Source of the DNA: a bacterium
GTDB taxonomy: Bacteria > Babelota > Babeliae > Babelales > Babelaceae
Assembly: GCA_021847535.1 (NCBI GenBank)
Contig: JAJZMR010000043.1
Location: 1-13,374 of the forward strand
Direction: 5' to 3'
DNA length: 13,374 nt
Shown: positions 7,087 through 13,374 of the stretch, in pieces
Layout of the letters: every line of letters starts with the position of its first letter
How positions within the stretch are numbered: the first letter of the stretch is position 1
Notes under the pieces: generated by a model
Told to the model about the DNA's origin: nothing
The model's input: the letters and a program-made list of their open reading frames with translations, nothing else
The model's database searches: none
Position numbers and translations under genes: made by a program

Positions 7087-8178
7087 TTAAAAGCGTCGTG
7101 CGGCAATGCCATTAAGCCAGCCGAGTGTCGCAAAGCTGATCCAAGAATGGGTAATACCGTAACTGAGCAGTGGCAGGGGGATGCCGACAATCGGTAAGAG
7201 CCCGATAACCATAGCAATATTTACAATGGTTGAAAAAATAATAGGGCTGACAAGCCCCAAGCATAAAATTTGTGTTACCCCCTGTTTTATTGAAAATATA
7301 AGCAATAGAAAACGGTAAAAAAGCAGACAATAGAGGATGATCGTCGCTAGTGCACCAAAAAAACCAAATTCTTCACATAATACTGAAAAAATAAAATCAG
7401 TTCTTCCTTCGGGCAAAAAACGGAGGCGATTTTGAGTCCCTTGTAAATATCCTTTGCCCCAAAGGCCACCTGATCCAACAGCGATACATGATTGTTCAAT
7501 TTGGTACCGCTCCTTTTTTGAATCCCCTTGCCCTAAAAAAGTAAAAATCCGTTGCCGCTGATAGGGTTTTAAAAAATGCCACAAAACAGGTCCAGAGACT
7601 GCCACGGCACAAAAGGCCATAATAAAAAAATTACGGGATAACCCAGCCATGTATAACAAAAGTGTGCCCATAAAAAGTATAATAATTCCGGTACCCAAAT
7701 CTGGCTGTTTGATAATAAGCAGTGCACTTACGAGTAATAGAATAATAATCGGTAAAAAATCCCACACCGTTTTGAGCTGTCTTTTTTCAGATGTCAGATA
7801 ATAGACAAAAAAGGCGGGGAAAAAAATCTTTGCCAGTTCAGATGGTTGAAACTTAACAAATCCAAGCGCTATCCACCGTTGTGCGCCCATGCCTATCGAC
7901 CCTTTGATCATGGTGATAAGGAGCAATCCAATGACGGCAAAATAGCCAAAATATCCCCACCGTGTAAGCACGCGGTAATCTAATGTACAAAAAAGCGCAT
8001 AAAGAATAAGTCCTGAGATAACGCCAAAAAGCTGTTTTTTGAAAAAAAGTGAATAGGGCTCTTCAGGCGTATATGTCGCACTCAAGACAACCAAAAGACC
8101 TATGGTTGCAAGAATCACCATAAGAGCAAGACTATACCAATCAAAAAAACGAAAATAACGACGATCGAGGCTAACCAT
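7087..8178 (-). CDS. rodA: SEDS-family peptidoglycan glycosyltransferase RodA
   Basis: A polytopic membrane protein (363 residues from the ATG at 8178; about ten hydrophobic segments) of the SEDS family, which polymerises lipid II into glycan strands with a class B PBP for cell elongation. Motifs: RWIALGFVKFQPSELAK after the third or fourth membrane segment; KQPDLGTG (157-164); a SKKERYQ loop; GSGGLWGKG; and LPEGRTDFIFSV, where the Asp (261) matches the catalytic Asp of RodA. The usual His before TDF is Arg. Near the C-terminus GIPLPLLSYGITHSW replaces the common SYGGSS. Longer starts at 8205 and 8220 exist, but the 8178 ATG overlaps the stop of the upstream gene by 8 nt, which suits translational coupling; no start has a clear ribosome site. 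No PBP2 gene is adjacent. Confidence 0.92.
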   Translation of the reverse strand: MVSLDRRYFRFFDWYSLALMVILATIGLLVVLSATYTPEEPYSLFFKKQLFGVISGLILYALFCTLDYRVLTRWGYFGYFAVIGLLLITMIKGSIGMGAQRWIALGFVKFQPSELAKIFFPAFFVYYLTSEKRQLKTVWDFLPIIILLLVSALLIIKQPDLGTGIIILFMGTLLLYMAGLSRNFFIMAFCAVAVSGPVLWHFLKPYQRQRIFTFLGQGDSKKERYQIEQSCIAVGSGGLWGKGYLQGTQNRLRFLPEGRTDFIFSVLCEEFGFFGALATIILYCLLFYRFLLLIFSIKQGVTQILCLGLVSPIIFSTIVNIAMVIGLLPIVGIPLPLLSYGITHSWISFATLGWLNGIAARRF

Positions 8179-8995
8179 TTTTTTGTAAAAGGGTAAAAAG
8201 CGCATGGTAATGGGCAGCATAATATGCCGCGCGTGGTTTTTCTATCGCACACCAGATCGTATTGCTGACCTGTTGACTGCCAAGATATGCATCAAGGCAG
8301 ACCCTACTTGAGGCACAATAGCCTGCATCAAAATTTACAAAAGCTTGCATCATTAATGTTGGCACATAATACCACAAAAGATCAGATAACGACCGATCAA
8401 TGGGAGCACTTTTGATGTGGCTATGATTTTTAAAGAAATCTGCGGCATCGCAGATTTCTTGTTGTGCTGCAAGCAATGCCTCTTCTATTTCTGTAATCAT
8501 GGCACTGAGTGATTCAGCAATAACATTGCGTGCACGTTGCCGCAAGTCGTCCACAAGCGATTTACAGCTTAGATATTTTTTTTCTTTATCTGTCACTATC
8601 TCTTGGACGATAGCAACATAATCCTTGTGCGCAACAGATGCTTTTTGAAAAGTTTGCAAGTAATCAGCAAGATTTTCAGGCGTAATGGTTGTCGTATCAA
8701 AATCTTCATCCTTGCTTGGATCGAGCCGCGTTTTTAAAATATGATTCCATCCAGAACCGATCGTATCGATAAAGTTAAGATAGCTATTTTGTACTTCAAG
8801 TGTGGCCTGAGAGCGCATATATGAAAGGTAAGTCAGCTCTAAAAGAACGCATGCTGCATCGGGTGTTACATCACGGACAACTGTATGGGCCCACTGCTGA
8901 GCAGCAGCACGATAAGGTTCGGTACCTTCTTGTGGGATTGAATGAGAAGAGATTCTGGCAATAAAAAATAAGGGGAAAAATAATAGACGTTTCAT
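8171..8995 (-). CDS. Secreted or periplasmic protein of unknown function
   Basis: A 274-residue protein with a signal peptide at its N-terminus (MKRLLFFPLFFIARISSHS) and no further clear membrane span. The mature part is mostly helical: a middle region with long charged helices (about 120-190, including EKKYLSCKSLVDDLRQRA and ITEIEEALLAAQQEI) and a C-terminal third rich in aromatic and small residues with scattered cysteines (DLLWYYVPTLMMQ, FDAGYCASS). I do not recognise a family. AGGTG 6 nt before the ATG is a good ribosome site. The end overlaps rodA by 8 nt (ATGGTTAG), so the two are probably cotranscribed and coupled, hinting at a cell-envelope role. That link rests on context alone. Confidence 0.75.
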   Translation of the reverse strand: MKRLLFFPLFFIARISSHSIPQEGTEPYRAAAQQWAHTVVRDVTPDAACVLLELTYLSYMRSQATLEVQNSYLNFIDTIGSGWNHILKTRLDPSKDEDFDTTTITPENLADYLQTFQKASVAHKDYVAIVQEIVTDKEKKYLSCKSLVDDLRQRARNVIAESLSAMITEIEEALLAAQQEICDAADFFKNHSHIKSAPIDRSLSDLLWYYVPTLMMQAFVNFDAGYCASSRVCLDAYLGSQQVSNTIWCAIEKPRAAYYAAHYHALFTLLQKNG

Positions 8996-9021
8996 AGACT
9001 ACACCTAATTTTTTTTGAAAA

Positions 9022-9097
9022 TGGTCGGGGTGGCCAGACTCGAACCGACAACCCCTCGCTCCCAAAGCGAGTGCGCTACCAATTGCGCCACACCCCG
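9022..9097 (-). tRNA. tRNA-Pro (anticodon UGG)
   Basis: A complete 76-nt cloverleaf: acceptor CGGGGTG / CACCCCG, D stem GCGC/GCGC, anticodon stem CTCGC/GCGAG around loop TTTGGGA (anticodon TGG, reading CCA and likely other proline codons), and a T arm with TTCGAGT. Discriminator A is followed by a genomically encoded CCA (9022-9024). It lies 56 bp downstream of tRNA-His on the same strand. Confidence 0.97.
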
Positions 9098-9153
9098 ATA
9101 TAATTTTCACTAAGTGTATAGAAATTTTTAAGTAATTCAATCACTTTTTAAAG

Positions 9154-9230
9154 TGGGGTGAATGGTGGGTCTCGAACCCACGACCCTCGGAACCACAACC
9201 CGATGCTCTGCCAACTGAGCTACATTCACC
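9154..9230 (-). tRNA. tRNA-His (anticodon GUG)
   Basis: A complete 77-nt tRNA with the histidine-specific extra 5' G (G-1, complement of 9230) opposite discriminator C73 (9157). Acceptor GTGAATG / CATTCAC, D arm GCTCAGTTGGCAGAGC, anticodon stem TCGGG/TCCGA around loop TTGTGGT (anticodon GTG), T arm GTGGG-TTCGAGA-CCCAC. CCA is encoded (9154-9156). Confidence 0.97.
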
Positions 9231-9250
9231 ATAAAAGATTTCATGTTAAA

Positions 9251-9278
9251 AGTATACGCATCAAACAGGAAAAATCAA
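9251..9278 (-). promoter_or_regulatory. Candidate promoter for the tRNA-His/tRNA-Pro pair
   Basis: On the minus strand TTGATT (9273-9278) and TATACT (9251-9256) are 16 nt apart, with a TG two bases before the -10. The predicted start is about 14 nt upstream of the tRNA-His 5' end. The element sits just downstream of the S49 peptidase stop at 9281. It is one of the better consensus matches in the window. Confidence 0.5.
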
Positions 9279-9280
9279 GA

Positions 9281-10048
9281 TTAGACCGCAAATTCAAAGA
9301 TTTCAGTCGGTGAACTGATCAATCGTATGAGCGATGGCATATTATTTTTTTTCAGCATTGTCAGTTCAACTGCTTTATGTAAGACCTGTTCCAGTGTGCC
9401 GATTTCATCGATGAGTCCAAGTTGTTGTGCTTGAGCCCCTAAGAAAACCTGCGCTTCAAAATTTAAAATTGTTTCAACAGATAATCCGCGCAATTTTGCT
9501 ATATTTTTGCAAAAAAGATCGTAGGTTATATCAAGCCGTTTTTGTACCAGATCGGCATATTCAGGATCGATAACCCCTTTTGCAAGGTAGCGTGCACGCT
9601 TAAATTTGCCTGCTGTCAAAGCGATAGAATTGTTTTTTTTAGGAAGCTCGCAGGCAACCCCAATGCTGCCAATATGCGCAGTTTCAGGTGCGATAATATA
9701 ACTGCATGCTGCCGCTATCCAATAAGCACCGGAGGTTCCTGAATCTGAAATAAAGGCTATTACCGGCTTGAATTGTTTTGTCCAGAGAATAAAATCTGCA
9801 ATAATTTGGCTATTGCCGGGCAACCCACCGGGTGAATTAATATGAAGAATTATGCAGTCGATTGACACATCATCAGCATATTTTTTGAGTGCTTTCACCG
9901 TATCATTAAAATCAGTAATTGGTTGTGTAAGCGATATATAACCAATTGAAATGATAGGCGATTCTTGGGGCAAGGAGCGAGTCATTTTAATCTGATTCGC
10001 CAGCAATGGTGATAGCGGCAGAAAGAACAATAGTGCCCATTTTTTCAT
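9281..10048 (-). CDS. S49 family peptidase (SppA-like), paralogue 1 of 3
   Basis: A 255-residue protein with an N-terminal signal sequence (MKKWALLFFLPLSPLLA) followed by a single ClpP/crotonase-fold S49 domain. Motifs: SIGYISL; INSPGG (70-75), the oxyanion region; SGTSGAYWIAAACSYIIAP with catalytic Ser106; GSIGV; and AGKFK with catalytic Lys150. This matches the Ser-Lys dyad of short (one-domain) SppA signal peptide peptidases, which degrade cleaved signal peptides in or near the membrane; FLGAQAQQLGLIDEIGTL is the typical C-terminal part. A strong AGGAGG lies 5 nt before the ATG. A perfect 7-bp hairpin precedes it. It is the most canonical of the three tandem copies; its substrate is unknown. 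Confidence 0.9.
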   Translation of the reverse strand: MKKWALLFFLPLSPLLANQIKMTRSLPQESPIISIGYISLTQPITDFNDTVKALKKYADDVSIDCIILHINSPGGLPGNSQIIADFILWTKQFKPVIAFISDSGTSGAYWIAAACSYIIAPETAHIGSIGVACELPKKNNSIALTAGKFKRARYLAKGVIDPEYADLVQKRLDITYDLFCKNIAKLRGLSVETILNFEAQVFLGAQAQQLGLIDEIGTLEQVLHKAVELTMLKKNNMPSLIRLISSPTEIFEFAV

Positions 10049-10067
10049 ATAACCCTCCTTTTTAAAA

Positions 10068-10085
10068 TAACTCTCTACAGAGTTA
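10068..10085. promoter_or_regulatory. Perfect inverted repeat in the leader of S49 paralogue 1
   Basis: TAACTCT (10068-10074) and AGAGTTA (10079-10085) are perfect 7-bp arms around a 4-nt loop. On the minus strand the hairpin is followed by TTTT and then the AGGAGG ribosome site, about 20 nt before the ATG at 10048. It could be an operator or an mRNA leader hairpin. The 14-mer AAAATAACTCTCTA spanning part of it also occurs on the minus strand upstream of paralogue 2. Confidence 0.45.
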
Positions 10086-10126
10086 CGTATAACATAACGG
10101 AAGGTTTAAAAAAAGGGATAGCGCTT

Positions 10127-10981
10127 TTATTCGTTAAGATCAAACGTGGCAAACGCAACGTTGTCTGTATTAATAAAGGCAACTTGTTCAAATGATTTTT
10201 TCTGCTTATCGCTGACCATTTCACTTATTTTTTTGATGACGTCATGGAGCGTGCCAACCTGATCGATAAGTCCAATTTTCAGGGATTGAAAGCCGGAAAA
10301 GCATCGTGCCTCAAAATTTTTAATATCTTCTACGGGGATATTTCTGCACCGTGCAACATGGTTAAAGAAAGCGAATGCCGTTTCATCGACGTTTTCTTGT
10401 AGGATATTTCGATGGTCTTCAGTTAATTTTCCATCTTGATCATACGCATACGCCTTATATTTTCCTGATTTGATCACGACATGTGTCGGGTCTTTGGCTG
10501 CTCCTTGATCAAACTCAATTACCGAGCCGATACTGCCAATGTCTGCCACTGAAGGGGCGATAATGTGGGAACATGAGGATGCAATCAAGTAACCGCCTGA
10601 AAAGGCATATTCACTGACAAATGCGATGACCGGTTTTGCAGTTTTTATATGCATGATAAATTCGCCAATGATTTGTGACGCCCCTGGCAAACCGCCGCCA
10701 CATTTAAGATCGATGAGGATGATGTCTATAACATCATTATCAGCAAAAGCTTTCAGCTTATAGACGATCTCTTCATATTGTTTAATGGACTCTTTTAGGC
10801 TGAGATAGCCAACATTAATCGTGGGTGCCTGACGCGCAGGGACAACAACAGGATCCTGTTTTTTCAAAAGGGTCTTGACGCTCTTGAAGAGGCTCTGTGC
10901 ATAATCGGTCAAAAATGGCTTTGCGGTTAATGATGAAATTGAAAAAATGCTTGTCAGTGTAAAGAGCGCTGTTTTTTTCAT
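10127..10981 (-). CDS. S49 family peptidase (SppA-like), paralogue 2 of 3
   Basis: A 284-residue protein with a signal peptide (MKKTALFTLTSIFSISSLTA), a helical spacer (about 21-55) and one S49 domain aligned throughout with its neighbours: NVGYLSL; KCGGG in place of NSPGG (about 93-97); FSGGYLIASSCSHIIAP with catalytic Ser128; DIGSIGS; SGKYK with catalytic Lys176; and FSGFQSLKIGLIDQVGTL near the end. The Ser-Lys dyad is intact, so activity is plausible, though the altered NSPGG stretch may change the substrate pocket. GAGG lies about 8 nt before the ATG. Its leader contains a 10-bp inverted repeat and a TTGACA promoter match. Paralogue 1 follows after 78 bp, so the genes may be separately regulated rather than tightly coupled. 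Confidence 0.9.
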   Translation of the reverse strand: MKKTALFTLTSIFSISSLTAKPFLTDYAQSLFKSVKTLLKKQDPVVVPARQAPTINVGYLSLKESIKQYEEIVYKLKAFADNDVIDIILIDLKCGGGLPGASQIIGEFIMHIKTAKPVIAFVSEYAFSGGYLIASSCSHIIAPSVADIGSIGSVIEFDQGAAKDPTHVVIKSGKYKAYAYDQDGKLTEDHRNILQENVDETAFAFFNHVARCRNIPVEDIKNFEARCFSGFQSLKIGLIDQVGTLHDVIKKISEMVSDKQKKSFEQVAFINTDNVAFATFDLNE

Positions 10982-10991
10982 GATTGTACCT

Positions 10992-11037
10992 CGATCAAAA
11001 ATTTATTTATATACTATAGAGAGTTATTTTTTGATCG
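10992..11037. promoter_or_regulatory. Ten-base inverted repeat upstream of S49 paralogue 2
   Basis: CGATCAAAAA (10992-11001) and its exact complement TTTTTGATCG (11028-11037) flank 26 AT-rich bases that contain AGAGAGTTAT and TATATA runs. On the minus strand the downstream arm abuts the GAGG ribosome site and the upstream arm overlaps the predicted -10 hexamer. This placement suits an operator or a loop-forming leader. Confidence 0.45.
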
Positions 11038-11061
11038 TAACATATTAAAAATTAATGTCAA
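11034..11061 (-). promoter_or_regulatory. Candidate promoter for S49 paralogue 2
   Basis: On the minus strand a perfect TTGACA (11056-11061) is followed after 16 nt by TACGAT (11034-11039). The -35 element starts 3 bases after the stop codon of paralogue 3. The -10 shares bases with one arm of the inverted repeat at 10992-11037. TATAGT and TATAAA hexamers slightly downstream could serve as alternative -10 elements. Confidence 0.4.
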
Positions 11062-11063
11062 TT

Positions 11064-11891
11064 TTATAGGCTGAAAGCTTGTATTTTAGAGCCGTTTTGA
11101 TCGATAAAAAAAATTTGTTTGCATGGACTGATGCCCCGTGCTTGGGCAAATTGGACTATTGTCTGTATGACCGCATCAATTGTGCCGACCTGATCGATCA
11201 ACCCGAGCGCTAACGCCTGTGGCGCAAGAAACCATTTTGCTTCCAGGCCGCGTACCTCTTCAAGGGGAATATTCCGTTGATCTGCTATAGAGGCAAAAAA
11301 ATGCTCTGCGGCCTGATTAACCTGTTCTTGGATGAAATCCTTAAATTTTGGTTCAAGTTCTCCCGTCTGTTGATAGGCTGGCATCTTATATTTACCTGAT
11401 GTTATAAAGGTAGTAACGATATCCTTATCATAGGTAAATGTTGAAACAGTTCCTATACTGCCAATTGTCGCTGTAGGAGGGGCTATAATATATGAGCATG
11501 ATGCCGCTATCCAATAGGCTGCCGAAAAGCAGCCATCAGCAATAAAAGCTATCACCGGTTTTTTAATTTTTAATTTTTGAATAAAATCGCTGATAATTTC
11601 GGCCGTGGCGCCAGACCCACCATTGGAATTAATATCGAGCATGACCAGATCAATATTTTGATTGTCAGCAAAAAATTTTAAGCAGGAAAAGTACTGGCCA
11701 TAGTCACTGATATCTCCTTTCATGGCCATATATCCGACAGAGACATTGTTCTTTTTTGCGCTAGGAATCTGCCTACCTAAGATATAGTTTATCAGGTTGA
11801 AAATCTTGTTTGTATAGACACTGTTGATTGATGCTGTACATGCTGGCAGGGCTGTAAAAAAGATACCATAAAAGAGGAGTATTTTTTTCAT
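11064..11891 (-). CDS. S49 family peptidase (SppA-like), paralogue 3 of 3
   Basis: A 275-residue protein from the ATG at 11891, chosen because it begins with a normal signal peptide (MKKILLFYGIFFTALPACTAS) and has AGG 7 nt upstream. The in-frame ATG at 11936 would add a basic 15-residue extension with no ribosome site. LPAC before the mature part could be a lipobox, although Pro at -2 is unusual. The S49 domain follows: SVGYMAM; NSNGG (the family's NSPGG); CFSAAYWIAASCSYIIAP with candidate Ser123; TIGSIGT; SGKYK with Lys169; and LAPQALALGLIDQVGTI. The residues after the Ser are Ala-Ala rather than Gly-Gly or Gly-Ala. It is the first gene of the tandem trio and is divergent from uvrA across 155 bp. 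Confidence 0.88.
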   Translation of the reverse strand: MKKILLFYGIFFTALPACTASINSVYTNKIFNLINYILGRQIPSAKKNNVSVGYMAMKGDISDYGQYFSCLKFFADNQNIDLVMLDINSNGGSGATAEIISDFIQKLKIKKPVIAFIADGCFSAAYWIAASCSYIIAPPTATIGSIGTVSTFTYDKDIVTTFITSGKYKMPAYQQTGELEPKFKDFIQEQVNQAAEHFFASIADQRNIPLEEVRGLEAKWFLAPQALALGLIDQVGTIDAVIQTIVQFAQARGISPCKQIFFIDQNGSKIQAFSL

Positions 11892-11986
11892 AAGAGTACC
11901 TTTTGAATTTTTCTTGAAGGAGAGTTTAAAGCGCATGGAAAAAAAAGCAACTTTTATTCGTCTGCATGCTGGAATCGAAGCACCGA

Positions 11987-12015
11987 TCGACTGTTGCCAA
12001 AATATATGGTAAAAT
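11987..12015 (+). promoter_or_regulatory. Candidate uvrA promoter
   Basis: TAAAAT (12010-12015) is preceded by TG plus one base (an extended -10) and lies 17 nt after TCGACT (11987-11992). An alternative pair, TTGCCA (11994-11999) and TACAAA (12017-12022), is also spaced by 17. The uvrA ATG is about 30 bases downstream, with AAAGG 8 nt before it. No LexA-like box is evident. Confidence 0.4.
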
Positions 12016-12046
12016 ATACAAATATTACATCATAAAGGTTGATTGT

Positions 12047-13374
12047 ATGGAAGAGCGTCGTTATATAAAAGTCGTTGGTGCCCGTGAGCATAATCTTAAG
12101 AATGTTACCGTTGAGATACCCAAGGAATCATTGACTATTATTACCGGGCCATCAGGTTCGGGTAAAAGTACCCTGGCTCTTGATGTTTTGTATGCTGAAG
12201 GGCAGCGGCGTTACCTTGAGTCGCTTTCTTCATATGCGCGGCAGTTTTTGGGAATGCCCCAAAAGCCTGATGTTGACGCATTGATAGGGCTTTGTCCGGC
12301 TATTGCTATCGAACAAAAAACGGTTGGAGCGAACCCGCGGTCTACTGTTGGCACGATTACCGAGATATATGATTATTTACGTGTCCTTTTTGCGCGTATT
12401 GGTATGGTTAATTGTCCAAGTTGCTATAATCCTGTTCAGGCTGCTAGTCCAGACCAGATAGCAGAGCGATTGGTGAAAGAGTTTTCAGGTTCGACCGTGA
12501 GTATTGTCGCACCGATAAGTGTGGAAAAAAAGGGCACTTTTGTTACGGAGCTTGAAAAATATTTTAATCAGGGGTATTGCCGCTTTATTATTGATGGCCA
12601 ACGATTTAATTTTAGGGCAATTGATGATATTTATGCCCTTAACCTTAAAAAAACAGTTAAACATACCGTTGATATTCTTTTGGACACGCTTGAAGTGACG
12701 GCTGATGAATCTGCGCGTATCCAAGAAAGTATAGAAAAGGCGCTTGAGCTGAGTCGTCAACAAGTAAAAGTTATTGTTGGTCCTGAATCGTACACGTATT
12801 CTTCTGCACGCATGTGCGTTCCTTGTAGTAATTCGATCCCTGAACTTGAACCACGTATTTTCTCTTTTAATTCGCCTTTAGGGGCCTGTAAAAAATGTCA
12901 TGGTTTGGGTGTTGAAATTGTTGTTCCCTGGACTGCCAAAAATTCGACGCTCGCTGGTCTTGAATTTGCCGATAAAATGGGCGTTTATCAAGAAATTATA
13001 TGCACTGAATGTCAGGGAAAACGGCTACACAAATTTGCATTAGCTGTGACCATTGGGGGTAAGAATATTTTTGATATCGGGCAGCTTTCTGTTGGTGCTG
13101 CGTTATCATTTTTTAAGAGCTTGCGACTTGTAGATTTTCAAGCAACTATTGCCAAGGGGCTTTTGCGTGAAATCGTGCAGCGATACCAATTTTTGTCTGA
13201 TGTTGGTTTGCAGTATTTAACGCTCAATCGTTCGGCCCGGACTCTTTCTGGTGGCGAGGGTCAACGTATCCGACTTGCGACACAGATAGGTTCATCTTTA
13301 AGTGGGGTGGTTTACGTACTTGATGAGCCGAGCATTGGTTTACACCAAAAAGACAATGATAAATTAATAGCAAC
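12047..13374 (+). CDS. uvrA: Excinuclease ABC subunit UvrA (3' partial), with shortened insertion region
   Basis: The frame is open from the ATG at 12047 to the window end (442 codons), covering the first ABC module of UvrA, the damage-recognition ATPase of nucleotide-excision repair. Visible: Walker A GPSGSGKS (34-41); the family strings YAEGQRRYLESLSSYARQF and TVGTITEIYDYLR; CPSC (123-126) opening the UvrB-binding domain (about 123-256); a zinc module CVPC (257-260) and CKKC (281-284) around IPELEPRIFSFNSPLGA; ICTECQGKRL (318-327); LSGGEGQR (400-407, usually LSGGEAQR); and Walker B YVLDEPSIGLH. Only 34 residues separate Cys284 from Cys319, where UvrA normally carries about 120, so nearly the whole insertion domain is missing. 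The second ABC module lies beyond the window. AAAGG 8 nt upstream supports the start. Confidence 0.96.
   Translation, partial: MEERRYIKVVGAREHNLKNVTVEIPKESLTIITGPSGSGKSTLALDVLYAEGQRRYLESLSSYARQFLGMPQKPDVDALIGLCPAIAIEQKTVGANPRSTVGTITEIYDYLRVLFARIGMVNCPSCYNPVQAASPDQIAERLVKEFSGSTVSIVAPISVEKKGTFVTELEKYFNQGYCRFIIDGQRFNFRAIDDIYALNLKKTVKHTVDILLDTLEVTADESARIQESIEKALELSRQQVKVIVGPESYTYSSARMCVPCSNSIPELEPRIFSFNSPLGACKKCHGLGVEIVVPWTAKNSTLAGLEFADKMGVYQEIICTECQGKRLHKFALAVTIGGKNIFDIGQLSVGAALSFFKSLRLVDFQATIAKGLLREIVQRYQFLSDVGLQYLTLNRSARTLSGGEGQRIRLATQIGSSLSGVVYVLDEPSIGLHQKDNDKLIA

Noticed and set aside
9022..9280. tRNA-associated integration site
   Set aside because: No integrase gene and no duplicated tRNA 3' end is visible nearby; the flanks are ordinary genes.
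1..13374. CRISPR array, insertion sequence or toxin-antitoxin pair
   Set aside because: No regularly spaced direct repeats, no transposase frame and no recognisable toxin or antitoxin pair was found on either strand.

Overview
The window reads as chromosomal DNA of a moderately AT-rich, Gram-negative-type bacterium with compact gene spacing. The mix of genes suggests a member of the candidate phylum Dependentiae (TM6) or a similar reduced, host-associated lineage: universal housekeeping genes (yebC, yicC, ruvB, rodA, uvrA, an ABC-F ATPase) beside secreted proteins without recognisable families, an S74-chaperone surface/fibre protein and a tandem family of S49 peptidases. This placement is an inference from gene content; no taxonomic marker such as rRNA is present.

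Layout. Bases 1-687 (+) hold the C-terminal end of a surface/fibre-like protein that finishes in an endosialidase-type intramolecular chaperone (S74). It converges on a long run of minus-strand genes. These are yicC (708-1601) and yebC (1606-2322); a short GC-rich intergenic block (about 2401-2450); a secreted protein of unknown function with a -1 frame break in a homopolymer run (2485-3245); a possible plus-strand gene remnant (3380-3505); an ABC-F ATPase (3490-5289) 17 bp behind ruvB (5307-6323); a small coiled-coil protein (6366-6830); rodA (7087-8178) overlapping a secreted hypothetical gene (8171-8995); tRNA-Pro(UGG) and tRNA-His(GUG), both with encoded CCA; and three consecutive paralogous S49 (SppA-like) peptidases (9281-11891). 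The final gene, uvrA, points the other way (12047 to the window end) and is cut off by the window.

How the genes fit together. RuvB and UvrA serve recombination and nucleotide-excision repair. YebC and the ABC-F protein act at the ribosome, YicC acts on RNA, and RodA polymerises peptidoglycan glycan strands. The three S49 peptidases and the two signal-peptide-bearing unknown proteins are export-related, as expected of a cell with a periplasm. No CRISPR array, insertion sequence, integrase or phage gene cluster is visible.

The observations most worth a second look are these: a UvrA that appears to lack nearly all of its insertion domain; the frame break that joins two good coding frames in the secreted protein; the triplicated S49 peptidases, each preceded by an AACTCT-containing element; and a RodA whose normally conserved C-terminal SYGG(S) motif reads SYGIT.
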